Source: Oehlia diaphana
Lineage: Eukaryota > Glomeromycota > Glomeromycetes > Glomerales > Glomeraceae
Length of the DNA stretch: 36,066 bases
Assembly (NCBI GenBank): GCA_003833135.1
Contig: QZLH01000460.1
Location: 21,317-57,382, forward strand
Direction: 5' to 3'
In this document: positions 1 to 11,059 of the stretch, in pieces
Position numbering within the stretch: the first letter of the stretch is position 1
How the letters are laid out: the number at the start of each line of letters is the position of its first letter
Translations under genes and position numbers: made by a program
Notes under the pieces: model-generated
The model's input: only the letters and a program-made list of their open reading frames with translations
Told to the model about the DNA's origin: nothing
Database searches by the model: none

Positions 1-39
1 TTTTTTTTTTTTTTTTTTTTATTTTTTTTTTTTTTTTTT

Positions 40-73
<34 letters not shown>
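1..73. repeat. poly-T tract at window edge
   Basis: Almost pure T, interrupted only by a single A, a single G and a few A/G at the end. It has no TTAGGG-type telomere units, so it is a homopolymer tract rather than a chromosome end. Long homopolymers are frequent throughout this window. Confidence 0.9.
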
Positions 74-75
<2 letters not shown>

Positions 76-2613
76 TATATATATAATATATGTATATTTG
101 CAGAGAAAATGCATACTTTGTTACATTTATAATAAAAACAGAATTAGGTTTGAATTACGCCGAAATATTAGCGGCTAAAATATGTAATATATTACCCGAC
201 TATTATACGTTTTTTTCATAACTTCTGCGCTTCCAAAATAACACGTACGAAATTTGTTTTTTATTGTAATTCTGCTGTACACGGGTTTAAAACTGTAATA
301 AATATGACAAACCTATTAATTCTATTAAAATTTTAATGGCATAATACCTAAAAAAAATAACAGGATAATTGATGTATGTCACTGTTCCGCCAAAAAGCAA
401 GATTTGTGTTTCTTTTAACAATGAAAGTAAATGAGTTGTTGTTTATTGTAAAATAATATTAGATATAAAAAAAAGAAATACCCTTATTTATTAATACGAA
501 AATGGTTTAGATTGGTATTTGAATGAATGAATGGATAATTTTGTCACGGAGAAAATTCTATTTATTATATCAATAAGGTAGTAATTATGCAAAATCATTT
601 GAAAAAAAAGTAGTTCATACACCATTCAAAAAATAGTATGTTGGAGTAAATGATGCGGTAGTAAGTTTAGTGTACTCTATTTAGTTAGTATCAAAATTTC
701 TTGTTCCAAGTTTATAATTGAAAAAATAGCGAACTAATTTGGGGCTAAAAAGAAAAATAAGCCTATAAAGCCAATGTAACAAAGTGAAAGATCAACTACA
801 TAATAGTTGTATTACCACAAACAAAAAAAAAAAATTATATACATATATAATTTTTTTTGCGGCTAATATATTGTTTTTTTTGTGGCTAATATATTGTTTT
901 TTTTGCGGCTAATATATTATTTTTTTTTTTATATTATTGTTTTTTCTGCATGCATGTTGTTGTGTCACACAAAAAAATTATTTATTTATTTATTTCGAAT
1001 ACTATTATTTTCTTCTTTTCTTTTAATATTATTTTCTTCTTGAAAGAGAGATAAAAAAAATTTTTTTTTTTTTTTATTATGTAATAAGATTTATTCGATT
1101 TTCATCTACTTTTTGTCAACTTTCATGTAGTTGAAAAAATAATTATATTGATCTTCAGATTTACTTTTGTAATTATTTTACTGTACTGAATTTAGTTTAA
1201 CCCCCGTTTTTGTTCCTGTCACAATCGATAATTTTATTTTCCTTTTTTGAATGTGCCTATTTGACCCCTGGAATATGCCAAATAGATAACGCTTGCTAAC
1301 ACTTGCGAGTTATGCAACGCGAAGGACTTAAACGGTTTCCGTATTCAATAATTTCATGTAGTTAATAAATAATTATATTGACAAAAATAGTTTACTACCT
1401 ATTTACATACTGCTATCGTTATTCTACAATTTATCGCATGTTAAACTAATTTTCCACACTCAGAAAATTCCTGTTTATTTAATTTCAAATGCAAGAAGAC
1501 CATTTCAAAAACAATTAGTAGAGAAGAAATAAAAAGAAATAAAAGAACTAATAAATAAATCATTACAATAAAAAATGTGATTTAGGTAGTAGTTAACAAT
1601 AAGCAACGTGATATCAATTTTCTAAGCTTTTTCATGCGTACTAAAACATGTGATACTGGAGTGTACCATCAATTAATTAAATCATCATATTATTTGAGTT
1701 TAGACGATCATTATAATTTATAGTAATCCCTGTTAAAATTCGCATTAGGATGAGCATCAGATCTTGCAGACGTGGCTAGAGTTAGATAAGAAATTTACTA
1801 TTCTAGAACAATATTATAATTTCGAAATTACAGAATTCCGAAAGGTATCATTAGCAGACTATCTTGTAAAAGGAGAATAAACTGAATAGGTTAATTTAAG
1901 ATAGCGTTATCATGTACATTGTAGCAAGCTACGACCTGTATTTTATAATTTTTTCTCGTACGATCAATAAAACAAAGACCGCAACCGCAATTATCGCAAT
2001 TAATTTACCATTACAGTATATTTTTTTCGCATGGTGTTGGTTGAGGGACCGAGGGATCGAGGGAATTGTGTGCTAAAATTTCTCTAACAGCCAAAACTAT
2101 TAATTTAACTTAATAAATGCGCAGTAACGTTAGAAACATTTTAGTATAAACAACATCATGTATCACGGAAATAAGTAATTTATTCTCCAACTTTCTCAGC
2201 ATAACACAAGACCATCTTGTTGATCTTTGTATACGGAGAGCGTCAAGGTTTTTTTATTATAATTTTAAGTGGATCTGTTAATCAGATTTTCGTGATGCGA
2301 TCATATTAACATAATTTCTCCCAAATGTGTATAACAAAATCTATCCTGCGAATTATATAAAGGTAATGTCCCAGTTAGTGAACCCTTTTATCTGCCTTGC
2401 GCAAATAAAGCAAAAATTGAAAGAAAAATATAACCTACCATTATTAACATCATCGAAATCAACAATCAAACGAACTCACATTTTCCGCAAAATTATAATA
2501 AGGTAGATTAGTTTTATTGCTCTAAAAGAACATCATCACGATGTTAATCAATTTTCAGACTCAAAGTCCAAGCGGACATATTATCATATGTTTTTTATTT
2601 TGTAAAATTAACC
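74..2613. other. AT-rich spacer without recognisable gene
   Basis: About 2.5 kb with stops in all frames at short intervals. I see no splice-linked coding exons, no tRNA cloverleaf and no rRNA-like block. The only structured item is a 23-bp tandem repeat near 850-920. The stretch around 1735-1870 has somewhat more balanced base composition but no readable frame. Confidence 0.6.
851..919. repeat. 23-bp tandem repeat, three copies
   Basis: Three head-to-tail copies of a unit of eight T followed by GCGGCTAATATATTG. The middle copy has GTGGCT where the outer two have GCGGCT, a CpG to TpG transition. The last base of copy 3 also differs. Copies begin at 851, 874 and 897. Confidence 0.85.
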
Positions 2614-2621
2614 TGATCTTT

Positions 2622-2894
2622 CATATGGGCCGATTTTATGCATTAAGTAGTAAATTTGTTATTTTTGTTAAAAAATTTCAATGAAATATTTATTTCTATA
2701 TAATAATAATGGTAAAGAATAACAAATTACAAGATAGTATATAATAATCATTTATCGTCTCCTCAAAAACCTGTTGTCCACCTGTTGGACATGCCATAAT
2801 TTTGGCTGAAAATACCGTAATTTTAGCCAAATTTCCCTTAAAATATCTGATAATGTTAGCCAAATCCATTTTATGCGTTGAATCGGCCCATATG
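2622..2894. mobile_element. MITE-like element with 14-bp inverted ends
   Basis: CATATGGGCCGATT at 2622-2635 is repeated as its exact reverse complement at 2881-2894, giving a 273-bp interval with inverted ends. Flanking octamers TGATCTTT (left) and TGATATTC (right) agree at 6 of 8 positions, which could be an aged 8-bp target duplication. The interior is AT-rich and non-coding. Non-autonomous DNA transposon is the best reading, with superfamily uncertain. Confidence 0.5.
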
Positions 2895-2902
2895 TGATAT
2901 TC

Positions 2903-3321
2903 GCTGAGAAAATGTGACCAGGCAGTATTCATTTTCACATGCTGAATTATTGATGTTTGGCGCAGAATATCTTAACACCTTAAGCATCTCATGAATATAA
3001 AGCAGATTGGAATGTTATGAATATGAATAGTGGTAGAAATATTGCATTTCTTATTTTTTTTTTAAATCCAATTGCTAATTACCGAATTCATGCTATCATC
3101 AAAATTATTTGATCTCAGTAAAGTTCTCTTTAGGGAAATATTTATTTTACATAGTCTGTGCAGTAGTGAAATAGATAGGTGTAGATATGGATGAAATAAT
3201 TTATTTTGAAACTCTGGTATAATTAAAGAGTGTAGGTGAAAATCATGTAAGCAATAAAAGTAGAAACAAATTAGTTATAGATATTTTTCGCAACAGATGA
3301 AGTTAGCAACTACTGAGAAAT
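2903..3321. other. AT-rich spacer
   Basis: About 420 bp between two inverted-repeat elements. Nothing coding or structured is visible. Confidence 0.6.
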
Positions 3322-3535
3322 AACTCAGATATACTTGTAGCCGAAACCTTCCAAGGGTATGGCCGAAACTGAAAGTCCGAAACACTAGTCCGAAATCTTG
3401 TCCGAAATCTGAAACCTTGTCTGAAACTTTATATAGGCCGAAACTATTTTTTATTATAACTGAATGTCCGAAACCTTTTTTATTATTTTATTTATTAATT
3501 TTTATAATTATTATATTATTAATGAGCTAAAATGA

Positions 3536-3861
3536 AAGAAAATAAGGAATATTCAGGTTTGCTATATACGCATTCATGTGCATACTATGCATGAGTCATG
3601 AGAATTAGTGATAATTCTGGCCAGAATTATTGTATAGTATGACATATGACTATATATGAAAAGCTTAAAATAGAACTGTGAAAGGTCAGGCATAGTTTTG
3701 GGCACTTTTGGCCATAGTTTTGGCTATATAAAAGGTTTCGGACATGGTTTCGGATTTCGGCTAGGGTTTTGGTTTCGGAAACAAGGTTTGTAAACTGATA
3801 CTGACCGAAAGTCCGAAACCAAAACCTGGCCGAAACTGAGGGGGTTTCGGCTACAAGTATA
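3536..3861 (+). repeat. 326-bp direct repeat, copy 1 (element right end)
   Basis: Matches 4921-5246 over its full length without indels. It ends in the right-hand terminal inverted repeat GGTTTCGGCTACAAGTATA. Compared with copy 2 it differs at ten positions, all transitions. Confidence 0.9.
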
Positions 3862-3862
3862 G

Positions 3863-4465
3863 TTCAAACATTGTGAACCACTTGCTACCACTGGGTTTAG
3901 CGATGAATTATACCCTTTACCTCCACTCATGGATCCTGTTGCAGACCCTTCTCTTATACCTCATGATATTTGACCCTACATACCTGATGGTCCAATATAT
4001 ATAGAAGAGCAAGTTAGAAGACGTCGTAAAATACAAATTGAATGTACCTATGTAGTTCCTGGCTCAACTTTATGGATTAAATACATACGAGACAATATCA
4101 AGAATGGCTTATTACCCCAGCAGCGTGAAATTCAGACTTTTGCCTTAATTCCTGAACATGACTCAGATTCAATTGTAGTGTCTCATTCTCACCAAGCTAG
4201 TATTTTTGACAACACTTCAGTCACTCCTGCTTCTACCTCACAATCTACACCTTCTGGAAGTTCAGTACCATCCTTAACCAGAAGAAAACGTCCAACGATT
4301 AAAAAAATAATAAGGCGCTGGGATGATGTTGCCAACGCTGATAAGGTTCATAAAGATACAAACAATGACCATCCGTTGCCCGATAACGAAACACCAGTTA
4401 CACCTGTCCGTAATTCAACACACAACATACAACTCCCTCTCCTAGTTATACCAATGACTCCCTAG
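3863..4465 (+). pseudogene. broken coding fragment inside the TIR element
   Basis: One frame reads about 200 codons with normal protein texture, from the inner element end to a stop at 4463-4465, and is broken by a TGA at 3971-3973. The product has a Pro/Asp-rich start, a basic patch (QVRRRRKIQIE), a Ser/Thr-rich middle (residues such as SQSTPSGSSVPSLTRRKRP) and a short acidic stretch after IIRRWDD. Base composition is clearly richer in G+C than the surroundings. I do not recognise the family. It could be a captured host exon, a relic of the element's own gene, or sequence from another locus placed here by assembly. Confidence 0.45.
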
Positions 4466-4919
4466 CAGAGGATTCGTCAACTAAATATTTTTTTTAGGAG
4501 TCACGTGATCAACTGAATCACATACAATTAAAATAGTGTGAACCATTCCATCTATGACAGTATTTACAGATGGTGAATTTTTATTCAAAAGAAAAATACG
4601 GATTATACACATTATATATTTTTTTTATTTTAATATCCTGATAATATATTTCAACGAGTGTATAGTTGCCTCTTCGTTTGATATCTTACCCCTTAAAGTA
4701 GATGTATTTGGTAGCTTTATTTTGATATGCTTTTATATATTTTAATTTGATTTATTAGCGTAGTTCTACTTTATCGAATAGTTCGACCGAAGAGTGAGGT
4801 CTTGCAGGGGATGAGGAATGAAGAGCTAAACATAGATACTAGATTTTAGATATTTTCATTAATTTTCTATCTTCTTTTATTTGTATTAGTCTTGATTCTA
4901 CTACTCTTTTAGTAATAAA

Positions 4920-4920
4920 N
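4920..4920. other. ambiguous base (N) at a repeat boundary
   Basis: The only N in the window. It lies immediately before the first base of the second 326-bp repeat copy (4921). This is where an assembler would join sequences through a repeat, so the order of 3862-4919 relative to its flanks is not secure. Confidence 0.95.
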
Positions 4921-5246
4921 AAGAAAATAAGGAATATTCAGGTTTGCTATATACGCATTCATGTGCATACTATGCATGAGTCATGAGAATTAGTGATAAT
5001 TCTGGCCAGAATTATTGTATAGTATGACGTATGACTATATATGAAAAGCTTAAAATAGAACTGTGAAAGGTCAGGCATAGTTTCGGGCACTTTCGGCCAT
5101 AGTTTTGGCTATATAAAAGGTTTTGGACATGGTTTCGGATTTCGGCTAGGGTTTTGGTTTCAGAAACAAGGTTTGTAAACTGATACTGACCAAAAGTCTG
5201 AAACCGAAACCTGGCTGAAACTGAGGGGGTTTCGGCTATAAGTATA
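4921..5246 (+). repeat. 326-bp direct repeat, copy 2 (element right end)
   Basis: Second copy of 3536-3861. It begins right after the N and ends at the outer terminal inverted repeat, which is followed directly by the AACTCAGA duplication. Nine of its ten differences from copy 1 fall in CpG contexts. Confidence 0.9.
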
Positions 5247-5254
5247 AACTCAGA

Positions 5255-6441
5255 TATTCATTGATTCATAACTTCACCTCAAAGGCTGACTGACACGAAG
5301 CTACAACTTCTCCCAAGTATCTAAAGATACAAGAAAAGTTCTCACCGCTAAAGACTGGCCAACACAAAAAACTTCAGCACAATTACATTCTTCACTGTAT
5401 AAAAATGACCTTTCATTTTTTGGCATTTTTATTACAGTTTATCATGGACCTAATAGATCAAAATGTTTAAAGGCGATTACTAATTATTATACTATGATTA
5501 GTGATCAATCTATGATCTATTTCAAATGAATCAATCTTAGAGTTTTCAAAAGTTCTCAAGACTTTCTATCCTTAAACATGTTCGTGATGCTAAGATCAAA
5601 TACTTGCATTTTTTGGTGTCTGATGTATTTGATGTACATGATTATTCATGAAAAAATATGCCCAGTATTGAAGATTAAGAAATTACCTAAACTATTGTTT
5701 AGAAACTGAAAATGAGTATATAATAATGTATGTATGGAATAGTATAATAACTTTTATAAGCGTTACTATGATAAAAAAAAATACTCTTCTCAAAAAGTAA
5801 TATACTCATCACAAATATTGTCGAGAGTGAATTTATAACATGTTTGATATACTATTGGGTATACTTTATTTTTAATTCATCTTTATTACTAAGATTTATC
5901 ACATAAAAATACAAGAACATATTTAGAATCTTAACAATGTGAACAAGATGAGCTACAAATATTTAAGTATTTAATTGAGGTACTTATATTTATTTTAATT
6001 TCAGCATGAAAACATATTATTCAAATTAACTCATGAACTTTTAATTGTGTTTGCAGGCTGAAGAACCTCCAATTAAATGAGAATTCAGTATACTAAAATT
6101 AAGATAAAATAGCACAGAAATATTAATTGTTAACTTCTACAATGATTTCTAATAATGATACAAAAATTTGATATGAATTGTCATTAAAGTAAATGTTTGA
6201 TAAATAATGATTTTTTTTATTATTTGTGATATTCAGATTCTAACAAATTTTTTTTTTAGTTCAATCTTATAAACTTTTTATCAGATTAGAATTAAATACA
6301 ACAATTTTAGCTTCTCTTGAAAATTGGATAATCTTAGAACTTATGGCAGAGAAATATTTATATTCTTTAGCGAAAGTATATTATGAAGATTAAAATATTT
6401 TAATTTTTATTTGAAATCTTTTTAATTTTTTTGTTTACCAG
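5255..6441. other. AT-rich spacer, possible upstream part of decayed gene
   Basis: Mostly structureless. Near 6300-6390 a short frame (including ENWIILELMAEKYLYSLAKV) has coding texture. A T-rich tract ending TTTACCAG at 6434-6441 looks like a splice acceptor for the decayed gene that follows. Confidence 0.45.
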
Positions 6442-7590
6442 TTTGATGGCAAACAACTTCGTATCATTGGTAAAATTGTAAAGCTCAAGGGTATATATAA
6501 TGCAATCTTTGAACTGCAAAAAATATTAAACAATATTAAAGAAAATCACCTAAAGAATCTGATGATAATCTTTTTAATGATAAAGATACTTTTGAAATGA
6601 TGATAAAAACTTTTATGAAGAAACTATTATTTACTAAAAATCACACAAATGCTAATGTTGCATTCATTATCGATTTAATTAGATTTATATAAGAACATTC
6701 AATAGTTTAGAATTAACACACATGCAGTTTAATAAGGTTTACATCATATATAATTTCAATCAGATGCAAAATGATCTACCTTAGCAACAAAATTCTGAAC
6801 GAGACATTGATATGTTTATAAAAAGACATATATTTTCTTGTTTTGTATTAGATAGTAATATCAAAGCTTTTAGGAATCGTTGAGCAGACAGAAGAATATC
6901 ATCTTGACTGGATGTTACAGTATAGAACATTCTTAAAGATTTTCAATGTAAATTATTAATGTATTATTGCTAACATTAATTTTCAGAAACATGATTTAGG
7001 AAAAGAATTGTGCTGGATCATGAGTTTTTCTTTGTGAGAAAATTGATTCCAAATATCAAGATACATTAGAAGTTCTTTTGAATAATAAAAAGATCTTAAG
7101 AGATATGCATCAAAAATGTAAAATTGCTTGTCAAAATTAGGAAGTTTATCAAATTGACAAAATGACAAAAGGGTAAAATTTGATAAAAACTATACCAATA
7201 TTAAAATCTTATTAAAAAGCTAGCAAACTATAATAAAAGTCAAAATTATATTAAAATCTTATTAAAAAACTGATGAAACTGAAGTTTAGATGTTTAGTAA
7301 ATCTCAAATAGGTTTAGTAATTTAATAAGAGTAGCGAAATGTTATTAAAGTTCATCTTTCATATTAGTACTAAACTTTAATGTCCAGATTTTGTCATCAT
7401 ATTTTTTTTATATGCTATACTAATTGTTTACATTGGAGATAGATTTTATGTATCTGTCAATTTAACAGATATTTATATTCCAATAAAATATGAAGAACTC
7501 AAATTTATTCTTAAAATTTCACATATAATATTTCAAGTAAAGGTTAATATTATACAAACAATTAATATTCATTACTATTTCTTGTTTTAA
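6442..7590 (+). pseudogene. decayed gene of unassigned, probably lineage-expanded family
   Basis: Protein-like segments follow one another in the same direction but in changing frames with stops between them. They are a piece with LRIIGKIVKLKGIYN (about 6450-6560), a piece with KNHTNANVAFIIDLIRF (about 6587-6690), a piece with SERDIDMFIKRHIFSCF (about 6794-6880), short pieces EEYHLDWM and KHDLGKELCW, then ILRDMH, and finally IPIKYEELKFILKISH ending at the TAA at 7588-7590. The order and spacing are those of one gene damaged by frameshifts. From memory it resembles a multicopy protein family of arbuscular mycorrhizal fungi, which I cannot verify here. No known domain is assigned. Confidence 0.55.
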
Positions 7591-7911
7591 AAGTTAAAAG
7601 AACTAAATAGAAAAAGAAAATTTTGCTTTCAGAAAAGTGGTAAATGATAATTTTCATAAGATTGCAGGAAAACAGAATAATAAGATTTAATATCACTAAT
7701 ATAAGATATTATTTATTTATTTAATTAAGTATGTAACATATATAGTATTATTATGCAGCCAAATAGGATCATGTTGTTTTTAATATACTGATATTTTTTA
7801 GATAAATTATTATTGCGTAAATATCTTTGATATTTTTGACGCATTACATCATATAGATTATTGTCACACATTTACTATGCTTTCCATATAGAACATGATC
7901 TTGGACGTCTG
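7591..7911. other. AT-rich spacer
   Basis: About 320 bp, no coding or structural signal seen. Confidence 0.6.
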
Positions 7912-8008
7912 CATAATAACACAGTTATTAGGTAGGGAAATTAAAATATCATCCAAACTGCTTCGCAGTTCGGTGATATTTCAACCCCCCTACCCAATAA
8001 CTATTATG
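7912..8008. repeat. long foldback hairpin
   Basis: An imperfect palindrome of about 97 bp. The left arm (CATAATA..GTTATTAGGTAGGG..AATATCATCC..AACTGC) pairs with the right arm (GCAGTT..GGTGATATT..CCCTACCC..AATAAC..TATTATG) around a TTC loop at 7961-7963. It would form a stable cruciform or hairpin. The arms contain a run of C (7985-7990) that stands out in this AT-rich region. A small foldback element is the likeliest origin. Confidence 0.7.
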
Positions 8009-8084
8009 TATATAAATTTATAGTGCAGTTTATATATCTTAAATTATTTATTCTAATATGTTATAATTTACACTATATATTTAG

Positions 8085-8643
8085 GTAGAATTCTGAACAG
8101 GTTGACTGATTTCAGGTAACCTGATAGGTTAACCTGAATTTATCAGGTCAGGTTTAACAATTGCAATTCAGCATCAGTTTAAGTTGTAATATCAATATAA
8201 CCTGAATGACCTGTTAACCTGAAATTATGATTTTATATAAGTGAGTTATAGTATTATAATTCACTTTTTATATTGATTTTATATAATAAAAGTGAGTTGT
8301 GATATCAGAATTCACATTTTGACATTGATTTTATATATAAAAGTAAATTGCAATATTGGAATTTTTTTTTTATATTAATTTTATATATAAAAAATTAGTT
8401 GCGGTATTGTAATTCACCTTTTTATATAATTTAATATAAAAAAGTAGATTGCAATATTTTAAAAATAAATGTTTTACACCATTTTTTTTTTGATATTTTA
8501 ATAAAAATCCTGAAAATTTTCAGATTTTAGTTCAGGTCAGGTTAAACAGATAACCTGATATAATCTGACTTGATCTGACTTGAAAAAAAATTTCAGGTCA
8601 GATTTATCAATTAACCTGACTTGATTTGATCTATTCAGAACTT
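8085..8643. mobile_element. MITE-like element with CAGGTTAACCTG repeats at both ends
   Basis: Left (8090-8220) and right (8515-8641) parts are dense in AGGTCAGGTTAACCTGA variants, including the perfect palindrome core GGTTAACC. The left end begins near TTCTGAACAGGTTGA and the right end finishes near ...CTATTCAGAAC, a degenerate inverted repeat. The nonamer TATATTTAG flanks both sides (8076-8084 and 8644-8652) and may be a target duplication, though AT-richness weakens that. The middle holds AT-rich subrepeats around GTGAGTTGTGATAT..ATTCAC. No transposase frame. Confidence 0.45.
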
Positions 8644-8652
8644 TATATTTAG

Positions 8653-11051
8653 ATTATAGTAGTATTTTTTTTACAGGCAAAAATAAATTAATAAAATGAT
8701 TGCTGTGATTTTTTTATATATTTATATAATTTTTACAGTAATATACTTCATTTTATTTGAAATTGTTTTTTGGCTATATATACAATTTTAAATTTTCTGT
8801 AAATTTATTAATAAAATAAAACTTTTAGTTATATGGAAAATATAATATATTATTTGCTAATTGTTATAATTTTATAACAAAAATTTATTATCCAGTTAAT
8901 GCAATACATTTAGTATGATTTATTTTAATAGAAAAAGCTGCAAAATAGTTTAGAAAATATATAAAAGATTTACAAAAAACTTTCTAAGTATTCTTAACTA
9001 AAATTATTATATCTTGCTATATAATATTATTATATATTTTTTTGTATAATAATAGTTAATTTCAATTTTTACTTTTGATCTTGCATTTTAAATTCACTTA
9101 TATTTGAAATTAATTAGAATTACAGCCAACTTTTAATATAACAAACTTACTTTACAATAAAATTTTCTTAACATGTGATATTTAACCAATTAAATACATC
9201 AAATATCCCTTATTATAACAAATTCAATCAATTAAATTCTTTGAATTTTTGCTATAATCTTATAGCAAATTTAAGATAAAAATTAAAAGGTTTATTATAT
9301 TAAAAGCTAGCTGTATATAATTTGTTATAATATTACTATTTATAGATATAATTAATTACATTTTTTTACTAAATACAATATATTATTTTTTTAGTTGACT
9401 TTTTTATAATTATATCCTTTAAGATTATTTAATGATATGATCATAATAAGATATGTAAAATATTTTTTTTTTTTTTTTTTTTATATTATATTGGTAAAAA
9501 TATTGATTTAATACTTCTATATATAAAAAAAATATATTTGAAATTATTTAATTGTTAAAAATATTATAAAAAAACAAAAATTTTTTTTATTATTAAATTT
9601 AGAATGCAGGTTGTATAATATGTATTTTATTAGTTATTTTATTAAATCATGTGATTTTTGTACTTATAAAAAGGGAATTTTTATATATAATTATTTATTA
9701 TAATATAAAATTAACAATTAGTGTGATTGTACTTATAATACTTATAACTAATAAAGTAATTATAAAAGGAATATTTTATGTATAAAAATTAGGATCAAAA
9801 AATATATACTTTAAAAAAAAAAGTTTTTATATAGGATATATCTATATAGAAGGTTAACTGTATATTAATTTTCAGTAAAATATAATAAAAAAAGTAAAAA
9901 AAATATATTTTTTATAATAATTTAACTAATATTAAAATGTTATTTTATTGTATTAGATTTTTTATTAAAATAAATTTAATAAGGATAATAATATTTATTG
10001 CATAATATTTTAAAGAATAAGAGAAGGTAAAAAAGGGGCTTAATATATATGATATAATATAAGATTTTATATTTTATATAGGTGAAAGTTAAAATTTATA
10101 ACATATAAATATTATATAATAAATAATACTTTTCTAATATAAATTTTATTAAAATTTTTAAAAATAAAATATATACTAATGTAGATAGATAAAGAATTTT
10201 TAAAATTCTTTACAATTTCAATTATTTTATAAAAAATATTTGAAATTTTACTTTAATTTTAGTATAAGACTAATTTTAATCTAGGGTGATTTAACCTAGG
10301 TGATTTAATCTACTAGTAAATTTTATATAATTATATGAATTATTCATCTTCATTATGTGATAAATTTGATTGGCTAACTGATATTTATAATTACGTCATC
10401 TTCACTATCTGTTTATATTATTTTTTTCATTTTTTCTTTTCCTTTTGTTTTTTTTCATTTTATTTTTCTTCCTTTTTTCATTTCATTTCCTTTTTTTGTT
10501 TATTATTTTTATCTGCTTTTTTTTAAAAAATTTTTGGGTTTTTTAGTATTATATCTTAATATGTTAAAAAGATACATTCTTTTTTTTTGTTGATTTCATT
10601 TTTTAATTTTATTTCTTACTAACTATATTTTCTTTTTTTTATGCTGTTCTTTAACTTCTTTCTTTTCAAATTTCAACATTATATGACATATTTTGCTCTT
10701 AACTTGCTTTTATTTGGTCATTAATTTTTTTTGTAGGTTTACTCTTAAACTTAATTATAGGAGATTTTCTTTTTTTTTGTGGTAGATATCTTTTTTTATT
10801 CTTTAAATTTTTAGGTTTTTGTTTATTTTCTAATTTTTATACTTTATTAACTATTTGACTTAATATGTTTTACTTTTCTGTCACAAATTTTACTTTTTGA
10901 CTTAATATATTTTATTTTTCTATCACAAATTTTATTTTTTGACTTTATAAGTTTTATTATTATTTTATTCTTTAACTTTTTACATGAGTTTCATTCTTTA
11001 TTCTTATAGCTTTGTTCTTTTGTTTGCTTTGCTATTATTATATATTCTTTT
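8653..11051. other. very AT-rich spacer
   Basis: About 2.4 kb of A/T-dominated DNA with homopolymers (for example 9463-9482) and T-rich blocks (10400-11040). No frame has coding texture; the longest one near 10335 is a Phe-rich read of T runs. A short motif GGTGATTTAACCTAGGTGATTTAA near 10285 recurs in similar form near 12195, in the same orientation. Confidence 0.6.
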
Positions 11052-11059
11052 GTGTATAT

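Larger units (their letters stand above)
3330..5246. mobile_element. composite TIR element with 8-bp target duplication
   Basis: The left end reads TATACTTGTAGCCGAAACC at 3330. The right end, as reverse complement from 5246, reads the same with one change (TATACTTATAG...). The octamer AACTCAGA sits directly outside both ends (3322-3329 and 5247-5254), a perfect 8-bp target-site duplication as made by hAT-type transposases. CCGAAA/TTTCGG motifs are crowded at both ends. A third terminus-like end lies inside at 3861, a coding fragment follows it, and an N occurs at 4920. The interior may therefore be a nested insertion or a misjoin, and the true locus may be just one roughly 530-bp MITE. Confidence 0.65.

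Noticed and set aside
1..73. Poly-T edge as a telomere
   Set aside because: No TTAGGG-like unit; simple homopolymer with two interruptions, like others inside the window.
3536..5246. RIP as cause of repeat divergence
   Set aside because: Changes sit at CpG in nine of ten cases rather than at CpA, pointing to methyl-CpG deamination.
6445..6500. KH domain from LRIIGKIVKLKG
   Set aside because: It has a GK pair, but the GxxG loop and the rest of the fold are absent, and the segment fits better as part of the decayed gene around it.
10335..10526. 63-codon Phe-rich frame
   Set aside because: Product of T-rich DNA inside spacer; composition alone explains it.
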